Shown: one piece after another, positions 24,716 through 31,999 of the stretch
Layout of the letters: every line of letters starts with the position of its first letter
Position numbering within the stretch: the stretch's first letter is position 1
Assembly (NCBI GenBank): GCA_031119395.1
Contig: JAVHYA010000017.1
Span: 20,415 to 67,271 of the forward strand
Reading direction: 5' to 3'
Length of the DNA stretch: 46,857 nucleotides
From: Pseudomonadota bacterium
GTDB lineage: Bacteria > Pseudomonadota > Gammaproteobacteria > Burkholderiales > Burkholderiaceae_C
The notes under the pieces: model-generated
The model's input: only the letters and a program-made list of their open reading frames with translations
What the model was told of the DNA's origin: nothing
The model's database searches: none
Made by a program: the position numbers and the translations under genes

Positions 24716-25630
24716 ATGTTCCTTCTGCAACAGCCCCAGGTGCGCGAACTGACCCTGTTCAGCGCCATGCCCGACGAGTTCCGGCGTCCGCGCCGCAGCG
24801 ACTGGGCCGACGCCAACCGCGGCGGCACGCCCACCGACTCCTTCCTCGAAGGCCCGGTGTTCGACGATGCCGGCAACCTCTACGTGACCGACATTCCCTG
24901 GGGTCGCATCTTCCGCATCGACCGCGAAGGCCACTGGTCGCTGGTGGCCGAATACGACGGCGAGCCCAACGGCATGAAGTTCCTCGACGCCGGCACGCTG
25001 CTCATCACCGACTACAAGAACGGACTGATGCAGCTGGACGTGGCCAGCGGCCGCGTCTCGCCCTTCCTGCCGCGGCGCAACAGCGAGCGCTTCAAGGGTG
25101 TGAACGACCTGGTCTTCGACCGCGCCGGCAACCTGTACTTCACCGACCAGGGCCAGACCGGCCTGCACGACCCCACCGGCCGGCTCTACCGCCTGTCGCC
25201 GGACGGCCGGCTGGACCAACTGCTGGGCAACATCCCCAGCCCCAACGGCGTGGCGCTGTCGCCCGACGAGAAGGTGCTCTACCTGGCCGTGACCCGCGGC
25301 AATTGCGTGTGGCGCGTGCCGCTGCTGCCGGACGGCAGCGTCTCGAAGGTGAGCCAGTTCTTCACCTCCTACGGCCCCAGCGGCCCCGACGGCCTGGCCG
25401 TGGACGCGCAGGGCCGCGTGCTGGTGGCCAACCCCGGACTGGGCTACCTGTGGGTGCTCGACACGCGGGCCGAACCGGTGCAGGTGCTGCGCGGCCCGGC
25501 CGGTGCATCGATCACCAACCTGGCCTTCGGCGGACCCGAGCGGCGCACGGTTTTCGTCACCGACTCCACGCATGGCCGCGTGCTGACGGCGGACCTGGAC
25601 GTGCCCGGCCTGCCGCTCGCGCGGCGTTGA
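24716..25630 (+). CDS. SMP-30/gluconolactonase/LRE family protein
   Basis: 304 aa beta-propeller, starting at ATG 24716, 14 bases after the amidohydrolase stop. Calcium/zinc-lactonase landmarks are LEGPVFDDAGNLYVTDIPWGRI (metal Glu), GVNDLVFDRAGNLYFTDQG, SPNGVALSPDEKVLYLA (metal Asn) and GPDGLAVDAQGRVLVANPG (metal Asp). The family hydrolyses sugar-acid or other lactones. As the last gene of the plus-strand cluster it supplies another ring-opening hydrolase. No signal peptide, so cytoplasmic. Confidence 0.91.
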   Translation: MFLLQQPQVRELTLFSAMPDEFRRPRRSDWADANRGGTPTDSFLEGPVFDDAGNLYVTDIPWGRIFRIDREGHWSLVAEYDGEPNGMKFLDAGTLLITDYKNGLMQLDVASGRVSPFLPRRNSERFKGVNDLVFDRAGNLYFTDQGQTGLHDPTGRLYRLSPDGRLDQLLGNIPSPNGVALSPDEKVLYLAVTRGNCVWRVPLLPDGSVSKVSQFFTSYGPSGPDGLAVDAQGRVLVANPGLGYLWVLDTRAEPVQVLRGPAGASITNLAFGGPERRTVFVTDSTHGRVLTADLDVPGLPLARR

Positions 25631-25685
25631 GCGAGCCAAGTCACCGAGTCAGCAGTCCGGAAAGACCGCGGAGCAGACCACGCCG

Positions 25686-25792
25686 GCGCACCCGCGGAAC
25701 TGGCTTCGCCAGGCCGCAGGATGCGCCCCCTCCAAGCCGAAGGCGCCACAGAGGGGGGAGCCGCGAAGCGGCTTGGGGGGTGCCTTCAAGGA
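25686..25792 (-). repeat. Dispersed intergenic repeat, family 1 copy b
   Basis: The reverse complement carries GGGGGCGCATCCTGCGGCC, TGGCGAAGCC and TTCCGCGGGTGC, matching the blocks at 1285-1345. An internal GAAGCGGCTTGGGGGG arm can pair with an upstream C run. It fills the gap between the convergent SMP-30 gene and the IclR gene and reaches the IclR stop. Possibly a bidirectional terminator. Confidence 0.75.
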
Positions 25793-26547
25793 TGCCAGCG
25801 CGACACGACCGGCGGCGTGGCGGGCGAGCGCCCGCCGGCCAGCGCATACGACAGCTGGTTGGCCGCCGCCACCACGCTTTTCGCGTGGGTCTCGAGCTTC
25901 GCACGCGTGAGCCGTGAGCTGGGCCCCGAGATGCACATCGACCCCAGCAGGTGCCAGCCGGTGCGGAACACCGGCGCGGCCACGCTCGACACGTCGGGCT
26001 CGCGCTCGCCCAGCGACAAGTGGTAGCCGCAGGTGCGGATCGTCTCGTAGGGCTCGCCCTGCGCACCGCTGAAGGCCAGGATCACCCGCCCCGGCGCGCC
26101 CAGATCCAGAGGCAGCCGTGCGCCGATGCGCACATGGTGCCGCACCGACTGCGGCCCCTCCACACGGGCGACGCAGGCGCGGATGTCGCCTTCGCGCACG
26201 TAGAAGGACGCGCTCTCGCCGCTCAGCCGCACCAGCTCGTGCAGCGCCGGCTCGACCACGTTGTTGACGTCGAAGCCGGCCTGGTAGCGCGCGCCCAGCC
26301 AGCCCGCTGCCGGCCCCAGCCGCCATTGGCCGGCCTCGGTCTGCACCATGTAGTTCGATTGCGCCAGGGTGCGCGCCAGGCGCAGCACCGTGGTCTTGTG
26401 CATGCCGCTGCGGCGGCTCAGTTCGGCCAGGGTGAGGGCCGACTCGCCGACCTCGAAGGCCTCCATCAGCGAGAGCGCACGGGTGACGGCGATCACGCCG
26501 CCGTCGCCGCGCCCTTCGGCCGCCTCTTTCGGGGAATCGTTGCGCAT
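25786..26547 (-). CDS. IclR family transcriptional regulator, paralog 1
   Basis: 253 aa from the ATG at 26547. Winged helix-turn-helix at ~18-80 (VTRALSLMEAFEVGES, LAELSRRSGMHKTTVLRLARTL). The IclR effector domain follows (GRVILAFSGAQGEPYETIR, HLLGSMCISGPSSRLT). It is divergent from the Bug gene at 26660 and convergent with the 16895-25630 cluster. The operator-like site in its own promoter matches one at the head of that cluster, so it probably controls both itself and the cluster. Closely related to the regulator at 31024 (shared LGPAAGWLG-RYQA-FDV). Upstream in-frame extension rejected because it crosses the operator. Confidence 0.92.
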   Translation of the reverse strand: MRNDSPKEAAEGRGDGGVIAVTRALSLMEAFEVGESALTLAELSRRSGMHKTTVLRLARTLAQSNYMVQTEAGQWRLGPAAGWLGARYQAGFDVNNVVEPALHELVRLSGESASFYVREGDIRACVARVEGPQSVRHHVRIGARLPLDLGAPGRVILAFSGAQGEPYETIRTCGYHLSLGEREPDVSSVAAPVFRTGWHLLGSMCISGPSSRLTRAKLETHAKSVVAAANQLSYALAGGRSPATPPVVSRWHP

Positions 26548-26557
26548 GTCGGACCTC

Positions 26558-26607
26558 GGTTCGCTGAACGAAACGACATTGTATGGATTGAAACCCCCAC
26601 CTAGAGT
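26558..26607 (+). promoter_or_regulatory. IclR-type operator plus promoter, IclR/Bug divergon
   Basis: The 17-bp core GGTTCGCTGAACGAAAC (26558-26574) contains TTCG-N5-CGAA. Four bases later TTGTAT (26579-26584), a 17-base spacer and TAGAGT (26602-26607) give a promoter for the Bug gene at 26660. The region aligns gap-free with 16800-16826: G-TTC-CTG--CGAAAC then ATTGT. It lies 11 bases from the IclR start, so binding would also control the regulator. Confidence 0.7.
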
Positions 26608-26659
26608 GCGCTCCGGGACGCGATTCCTGCGTTCAGAACACACCGTCGGAGACAAACCC

Positions 26660-27631
26660 GTGAAGACATCCCGCCGCGCCGCGCTGGCGCTCGCCGCCGC
26701 ATCCCTGCTCGCCGCCACCGTGGCCCAGGCCGACACCTGGCCCGCACGTCCGATCCGCCTGGTGGTGCCCTTCCCGGCCGGCGGCGGCACCGACATCATT
26801 GCCCGCGAGCTGGCCAACAAGCTCACCAGCTACGGCTACAACTTCGTGGTGGACAACAAGCCCGGCTCCGGCGGCAACCTGGGCGTCGACGCCGCCGCCA
26901 AGGCCGCACCCGACGGCTACACGCTGGTGCTGGGCCAGACCAGCAACCTGGCGATCAACCCGACGCTCTACACCAAGCTGCCGTACGACCCGCTGAAGGA
27001 CCTGACGCCGATCAGCCTCGTGGCGACCTCGCCGCTGGTGATCGTGGCCGGCACCGCCACGCCCTACAAGACGCTGGGCGACGTGGTGAAGGCGGCGAAG
27101 GCCAAGCCCGACAGCATCAACTACGCCTCCTCGGGCAACGGCACCGTGGCCCACCTGGCCATGGAGTCCTTCCAGAAGGCGGCGGGCGTCAAGCTCACGC
27201 ACATTCCGTACAAGGGCGCGGCCCAGGGCGTCACCGACGTGATCAGCGGCCAGGTGCAGCTGTACGTGTCGTCGGTGCCCACGCTGCTGCCCCACATCAA
27301 GTCCGGCAAGATGCATGCGCTGGCGCTCACCTCGCTGCAGCGCGCGTCGGACCTGCCGCAGGTCCCCACGGTGGCCGAGTCGGGCTACAAGGGCTTCGAG
27401 GCCATCACCTGGTTCGGCATCGCGGGGCCGGCCGGCCTGCCCAAGGAGATCGTGGCCAAGCTCAATGCCGACATCAACAAGGCGCTGCAGGATCCGGCGC
27501 TCAAGCAGAAGCTCTCGGGCCAAGGGGCCGACGTGCAGGGCAGCAGCGCGGCCGACTTCGCCAAGCTGATCCGCGACGACATCCCGCGCTGGGGCAAGCT
27601 GGTGAAGGACTCGGGCGCCAAGGTGGACTGA
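26660..27631 (+). CDS. Bug/TctC family receptor
   Basis: 323 aa from GTG 26660, chosen because GGAGA precedes it and a clean signal peptide follows ([20 protein letters not shown], cleavage after ~24, AQA|DTWP). Family marks are LVVPFPAGGGTDIIARELANK, VDNKPGSGGNLGVDAAAK, DGYTLVLG, HIPYKGAAQGVTDVISG and LPQVPTVAESGYKGFEA. Single gene between the IclR regulator and convergent Bug genes, with its own operator-linked promoter. It is probably the dedicated receptor of the IclR paralog 1 regulon. Confidence 0.94.
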   Translation: MKTSRRAALALAAASLLAATVAQADTWPARPIRLVVPFPAGGGTDIIARELANKLTSYGYNFVVDNKPGSGGNLGVDAAAKAAPDGYTLVLGQTSNLAINPTLYTKLPYDPLKDLTPISLVATSPLVIVAGTATPYKTLGDVVKAAKAKPDSINYASSGNGTVAHLAMESFQKAAGVKLTHIPYKGAAQGVTDVISGQVQLYVSSVPTLLPHIKSGKMHALALTSLQRASDLPQVPTVAESGYKGFEAITWFGIAGPAGLPKEIVAKLNADINKALQDPALKQKLSGQGADVQGSSAADFAKLIRDDIPRWGKLVKDSGAKVD

Positions 27632-27646
27632 AGCCCGGCGCCGCGC

Positions 27647-28633
27647 TCACTCGGTCGTGAGCAGGCCCGACGCGATCAGGCCCCGGTAGGTCTCGACCTG
27701 GCGCGCGAGGAACTGCTCGAACTCGGCGGCCGGCATGCGCGTGGGCACGCCGCCGATGTCCTCCACATGCCGCCGCACCGCGGCATCGGCCAGCACCGCG
27801 TCGTTGGCCTCCACCAGGCGCTTGACCACGGCCGGCGGCACGTCCTTCGGCGCCATCAGCGCGGTGAAGGGGGCGATATCCACCTCGGGCTGCTTGAGCT
27901 GTGCCATGGTCGGCACGTCGGGCAGCGACGGCACGCGCTGGCCGAACACGGTGCCGATGGCGCGCAGCCGGCCGGCCTTGACCAGTTGCAGGGCCGAGGG
28001 CAGGTCGGTGGCCACGGCATCGAGCTGCCCGCCCAGCAGGTCCTGCACGGCCGGGCCCGCGCCCTTGTAGCCGACGATGACGAACTGACCGCCCAGCGCC
28101 TTCTGCAACTGCAGGATGTTGACGTGGCCGGCCGTGCCGTTGCCGGGATGGCCGAACTTCACCTCGCGCGGATGCGCCTTCACGTGGGCCGCGAAGTCGG
28201 CATAGCTGCGGATGGGTGAATTCGCACTCACCACCAGCACGCCGGGCACCTGCGTCAGCAGCGCCACCGGCTTGAAGTCCTTCAGGCCGTACTGCGCGGC
28301 CTTGCCCGCGAGCTGCCAGCTCGAGACGATGGGACCGGTGGTGCCGATCATCAGCGTGTAGCCGTCGGCCTCCGCCTTCGCCACCTGCGTGGCGCCGATC
28401 ATGCCGCCGGCCCCGCCCTTGTTGTCCACCACGAAGGGCTGCTTCAGGCGGCGTGCGTAGGCCTCCGCGAAGATGCGCGCCGTGCTGTCGGCATTGCCGC
28501 CGGGCACGAAGGGCACGACGATCTTGACGGCGCGGCTGGGGTAGCCGGCCTCCTGCGCGAGGGCCGGGCCGAGGCCCAGTGCCATGGCAGCGGCAATCAC
28601 GGCGGTGCGCCGCGTGAGGAGGGTGGAATGCAT
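27647..28633 (-). CDS. Bug/TctC family receptor
   Basis: 328 aa from the ATG at 28633. Signal peptide ending ALA|QEAGYPSRAVK (~26). Family marks are IVVPFVPGGNADSTARIFAEA, VDNKGGAGGMIGATQVAK, DGYTLMIG, IVGYKGAGPAVQDLLGGQLD and LPDVPTMAQLKQPEVDI. The usual PYKG is GYKG here. Last gene of the minus-strand unit headed by the alpha-hydroxyacid oxidase, 68 bases after the preceding Bug gene and convergent with the Bug gene at 26660. Confidence 0.93.
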   Translation of the reverse strand: MHSTLLTRRTAVIAAAMALGLGPALAQEAGYPSRAVKIVVPFVPGGNADSTARIFAEAYARRLKQPFVVDNKGGAGGMIGATQVAKAEADGYTLMIGTTGPIVSSWQLAGKAAQYGLKDFKPVALLTQVPGVLVVSANSPIRSYADFAAHVKAHPREVKFGHPGNGTAGHVNILQLQKALGGQFVIVGYKGAGPAVQDLLGGQLDAVATDLPSALQLVKAGRLRAIGTVFGQRVPSLPDVPTMAQLKQPEVDIAPFTALMAPKDVPPAVVKRLVEANDAVLADAAVRRHVEDIGGVPTRMPAAEFEQFLARQVETYRGLIASGLLTTE

Positions 28634-28701
28634 GTCTGTCTCCGGTTCGAAGGAAAAAAAGGGGGCGGCGGCGGGGCCCCGTCGTCGGGCCGCGACCACG
28701 C

Positions 28702-29673
28702 TCAGTCCTGCTTGATGTCGCCCTTGCGGATCACCTCGGACCAGGTCGCGTCTTCCTTCTTCAGGTAGTCGACGAATTCGGCCGGCGTGGAGCCGACGAC
28801 CTGTGCGCCCACGTCGCCGAAGCGCTGGCGCACCTCGGGCTCGCGCAGCGTTTCCGACAGCGCCTTGTGCAGCGTGTCGGTCACCTCGCGCGGCGTGCCC
28901 TTGGGCACGAAGAGGCCGTTCCACTCGTACACGGCGAAGCCGGGGATCACGGTCTCGGCCACGGTGGGCACCTCGGGCAGCCGCGGCGAACGCTGCGGCG
29001 ACGAGATGGCCAGCGCCCGCAGCTTGCCGCTGTCCACCAGGGGCGAGGAGGCGGCGACGGTGCTGAACATGAAGTCCACCTGCCCGCCCATCACGTCGGT
29101 GATGGCCGGTCCGCCGCTCTTGTAGGGCACGTGCACCATGTCCAGGCCCAGCTTCTGGCGAAACAGTTCCGAGGCCAGGCGCTGCACGGTGCCGCTGCCG
29201 CCGGAGGCGAAGTTGATCTTGCCGGGCCGGGCCTTGGCCTGGCTCACCAGGTCGCCCACCGTCTTGTAGCCCGAGCCGGCCTTGACGATCAGGATGTTGG
29301 GCGCCAAGGACACCAGAGACAGCGGCTCCAGCGCCGAGGTCTGGAAGGGCATCTGCGGAAACAGGTGCGGATTGATCGAGTAGGGCGTGGCGTCGTAGAG
29401 CAGCGTGTAGCCGTCGTTGCGCGCCTTGGCCACGAAGGCGGCGCCGATGGTGCCGCTGGCGCCGGCCCGGTTGTCGATGATCACGCTGGTGCCCAGGCGC
29501 GCGCCCATGCGGTTGGCCACGATGCGGGCCAGCGCATCGGCCGCACCGCCCGGCGCATAGGGCACCACGATCGTGATGGGGCGGTCGGGATAGGCGGCCA
29601 GCGCGCCCGCGCAGGCGCCCAGCGCCAGCAGGGCCGCGGCCAGGGGGCGCAGCGTCATCTTGAAGAGGGTCAT
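28702..29673 (-). CDS. Bug/TctC family receptor, coupled to the alpha-hydroxyacid oxidase
   Basis: 323 aa from the ATG at 29673, which overlaps the oxidase stop (ATGA) and has AAGGAGA upstream. Signal peptide MTLFKMTLRPLAAALLALGA, cleavage near 26. Family marks are IVVPYAPGGAADALARIVANR, IDNRAGASGTIGAAFVAK, DGYTLLY, HVPYKSGGPAITDVMGGQVD and LPEVPTVAETVIPGFAVYEWNGLF. It resembles the receptor at 21738 in the ligand-proximal segments, suggesting related ligands across the two cassettes. Confidence 0.94.
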   Translation of the reverse strand: MTLFKMTLRPLAAALLALGACAGALAAYPDRPITIVVPYAPGGAADALARIVANRMGARLGTSVIIDNRAGASGTIGAAFVAKARNDGYTLLYDATPYSINPHLFPQMPFQTSALEPLSLVSLAPNILIVKAGSGYKTVGDLVSQAKARPGKINFASGGSGTVQRLASELFRQKLGLDMVHVPYKSGGPAITDVMGGQVDFMFSTVAASSPLVDSGKLRALAISSPQRSPRLPEVPTVAETVIPGFAVYEWNGLFVPKGTPREVTDTLHKALSETLREPEVRQRFGDVGAQVVGSTPAEFVDYLKKEDATWSEVIRKGDIKQD

Positions 29674-30935
29674 GGTTCGTCTCCTTGGAATGAATGGGAA
29701 GGCAGGTGCACGCGGGCCAGGCGTTCGGGGCCGAGTTGCTCGAGCCGCTCCACGCCCAGCAGTGCCATGTCGCGGTGGATCTCGTCCTTGAGCAGGCGGA
29801 CGGCGTGCGCCACCCCGGCCTGGCCGCCGATGGCGGCGGCATAGGCCATGGGCCGGCCGACGAAGACGTGGTCGGCGCCCAGCGACAGGGCCTTGAGCAC
29901 GTCGGTGCCGCGGCGCACGCCGCTGTCGAGCATCAGGGCCATGGCGCCCTTGGCGCGTGCCGCCTCGGGCAGCGCCAGCAGCGGCGGCAGCGTGCCGTCG
30001 AGCTGACGCCCGCCGTGGTTGGACAGGATCACGCCGTCGGCGCCGGCCTGCTCGGCGCGGCGCACGTCGTCGGCCGAGACCAGGCCCTTGATCACCAGCT
30101 TGCCGCGCCAGAGCCGCCGCACCAGCGCCAGGTGTTCCCAGCTGAGGTGGTCGCGCAGGCCGAACTGGCGCACCACGCTGCGCGAGATGATGGGCACGCC
30201 GCGGCCCGCACCCGCGTTCTCGAAGTGCGGCATGCCGTGCGTGAGCAGCGTGCGTGCGAGCGTGCCGGCCAGCCATCGCGGGCGCACCAGTCCGTCCATC
30301 GCCAGGCGCAGCGACGGGCGCAGGGGCGTCGAGAAGCCCACGCGCACGTTGTTCTCGCGGTTGGCCAGCGTGGCGGTGTCCACCGTCACGACCAGGGTGC
30401 GGAAGCCGGCCTTCTCCACGCGGTCGACCAGGCCCTCGATGTGGGCCGGCTCGCCGGGGATGTAGGCCTGGAACCAGCCGCAGGTGGGCGCGGCCTCGGC
30501 CACGCGCTCCATCCGGGTCAGCGAGGCGCCGCTGAGCACGTGCGGAATGCCGGCCGCCTCGGCCGCGCGGGCCATGGCCACGTCGCCGTCGTAGGCGAAC
30601 AGGGCGCACAGGCCCATGGGCGCGATGCCGAAGGGCGCCTGGTAGGTCTGGCCCATCAGCTGCACCGCCTGCTGGCGGGCCGACACGTTGACCAGCACCT
30701 GCGTGCGGAACATCCACTGCCGGAAGGCCGCGGTGTTGGCCTGCAGGGTGACGTTGTCCTCCACGCCGCCCTGCAGGTAGCCGAAGATGGGGCGCGGCAG
30801 CACGCGCCGTGCGGCCGGCTCCAGGTCGCGCAGCGAGAGGATGGCGCGAAGCCGTGGGGGCAGCTGGCGGCGCGCATCGGGCGCCGGGCCGAGTTGCGGC
30901 CTGGCCAGCGGGGGAGTGGGGAATGGCGTGCTCAT
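29670..30935 (-). CDS. FMN-dependent alpha-hydroxyacid oxidase/dehydrogenase
   Basis: 421 aa from the ATG at 30935 (MSTPFPTP). FMN-dependent TIM barrel of the glycolate oxidase / lactate dehydrogenase / lactate 2-monooxygenase family. FMN and catalytic motifs are APFGIAPMGLCALFAYDGD, TLVVTVDTATLANRENNVR, VIKGLVSADDVRRAEQAGAD, and DGVILSNHGGRQLDGT with the catalytic His and Arg, then GADHVFVGRPMAYAAA. Oxidises a 2-hydroxyacid to the 2-oxoacid. It is cotranscribed with two Bug receptors and has an operator-like site in its promoter, so its substrate is probably an imported hydroxyacid or a hydrolysed lactone. Confidence 0.92.
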   Translation of the reverse strand: MSTPFPTPPLARPQLGPAPDARRQLPPRLRAILSLRDLEPAARRVLPRPIFGYLQGGVEDNVTLQANTAAFRQWMFRTQVLVNVSARQQAVQLMGQTYQAPFGIAPMGLCALFAYDGDVAMARAAEAAGIPHVLSGASLTRMERVAEAAPTCGWFQAYIPGEPAHIEGLVDRVEKAGFRTLVVTVDTATLANRENNVRVGFSTPLRPSLRLAMDGLVRPRWLAGTLARTLLTHGMPHFENAGAGRGVPIISRSVVRQFGLRDHLSWEHLALVRRLWRGKLVIKGLVSADDVRRAEQAGADGVILSNHGGRQLDGTLPPLLALPEAARAKGAMALMLDSGVRRGTDVLKALSLGADHVFVGRPMAYAAAIGGQAGVAHAVRLLKDEIHRDMALLGVERLEQLGPERLARVHLPSHSFQGDEP

Positions 30936-30972
30936 GGCGGAGTTGGATCGGCCGCCTGTGCAGCCCGAATCC

Positions 30973-31022
30973 ATTGGACGTGCCTGCCCCCGCCCAGGGC
31001 AACGCGTTACGCAGCGTGGAAC
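30973..31022 (-). promoter_or_regulatory. IclR-type operator plus promoter for the alpha-hydroxyacid oxidase operon
   Basis: The 17-bp core GTTACGCAGCGTGGAAC spans 31006-31022 and sits just past the IclR paralog 2 stop. On the minus strand, three bases downstream, TTGCCC (31002-30997), an 18-base spacer and TCCAAT (30978-30973) form a promoter about 40 bases ahead of the oxidase start. It shares GTTACGC, a central G and GAAC with the site at 31867-31883. Confidence 0.6.
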
Positions 31023-31023
31023 G

Positions 31024-31788
31024 TCAGGGATGCCAGGTGGCGCGCAGCGCCGTGGCCGGCATGCCGCCCAGCGCGATGCCCAGTTGCCGCGCCGCCGCCA
31101 CCGTGGGGGGCGCCAGCCGGCGCAGGCGCGCGACGGTCAGGCGCGCCGCCGGACCTGCGGTGCTGATGGCGCCCAGCACCATGCCCTGCGCGCCACGCAC
31201 TGCGGCCGCCACGGCGGCGGCCTCGCTGTCGCGCTCGCGGCGCGCGTAGTGAAAGCCCTGGCGGCGGATGCGCTCGTACAGGTCGCCCGGCTCGCCCAGC
31301 GCGGCGAGGATGACGCGTCCCGGCGCACCCCGGTCCAGCGGCAGCACCTCGCCCGAGCGCACGTGGTCGGGCAGGGCCGCGGGGCCATCGCAGCGCATCA
31401 GGCAACTGCGCAGGTTGCCCTCGTGCACGTAGAAGGCGGCGCTCTCGCCGGTCTCGGCACACAGCTGCTTGAGGATCGGCTCGATGGCGGAGTCGACGTC
31501 GAACTGCGCCTGGTAGCGCGAGCCCAGCCATCCCGCGGCGGGGCCCAGGCGCCAGGCGCCGTCCTCGCGCGGCACCAGGAAGCGCGACACCGCCAGCGTG
31601 CGCGCCAGCCGCAGCACGGTGGGCTTGTGCATGCCGGTGCGCCTGGCCAGTTCGGCCAGCGGCAGGAACACCTCGCGGCCATCGAAGGCCGACAGGATGG
31701 CGATCGCCCGCCCCACGGCCTGCACCTGGCCGGAGCGCGCGCCGCGGGCGGCGTCGCTCGCGCGTGCGGTCTGCAACAGCGCGCGCAT
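31024..31788 (-). CDS. IclR family transcriptional regulator, paralog 2
   Basis: 254 aa from the ATG at 31788 (MRALLQTARASD), a start that matches the length of paralog 1 and keeps the operator at 31867 outside the gene. Other in-frame ATGs lie at 31887 and 31923. Helix-turn-helix around ~25-80 (AVGRAIAILSAFDGRE, LAELARRTGMHKPTVLRLARTL). Effector domain with GAPGRVILAALGEPGDLYERIR and MVLGAISTAGPAARLT. Clearly paralogous to 25786-26547. It lies between the oxidase operon and the divergent lactonase, both with similar operators, so it probably controls both. Confidence 0.88.
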   Translation of the reverse strand: MRALLQTARASDAARGARSGQVQAVGRAIAILSAFDGREVFLPLAELARRTGMHKPTVLRLARTLAVSRFLVPREDGAWRLGPAAGWLGSRYQAQFDVDSAIEPILKQLCAETGESAAFYVHEGNLRSCLMRCDGPAALPDHVRSGEVLPLDRGAPGRVILAALGEPGDLYERIRRQGFHYARRERDSEAAAVAAAVRGAQGMVLGAISTAGPAARLTVARLRRLAPPTVAAARQLGIALGGMPATALRATWHP

Positions 31789-31866
31789 GTCCGCATCCGG
31801 GCGAAGGTCGGCCGCCCGCACGGCGCGCGTGGACCGTGCGCTTTCCGCCGGAAGGGAACCATGCGC

Positions 31867-31915
31867 GTTACGCGCTGCAGAACGCATTGCAGTGATGGCC
31901 GGAGAGCTCGATGAT
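31867..31915 (+). promoter_or_regulatory. IclR-type operator plus promoter, IclR paralog 2 / lactonase divergon
   Basis: The 17-bp core GTTACGCGCTGCAGAAC (31867-31883) is followed after three bases by TTGCAG (31887-31892), a 17-base spacer and GATGAT (31910-31915), reading toward the lactonase. Flanking ATGCG and CGCAT extend the symmetry. It shares ten consecutive bases, CGCGTTACGC, with the site before the oxidase operon. Confidence 0.6.
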
Positions 31916-31999
31916 CGTTGCATTGTGCGGCGCGCCGCAAAGGCCCGGCGGCACGACCTGCGCCGACGGCGACCTCCCCTCCCGATTCCTTCCATCCTC

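Noticed and set aside
31789-31923. Earlier start codons (31887, 31923) for IclR paralog 2
   Set aside because: They would put the operator-like site inside the gene or make the protein longer than its 253-aa paralog, and they lack a ribosome site; not fully excluded.
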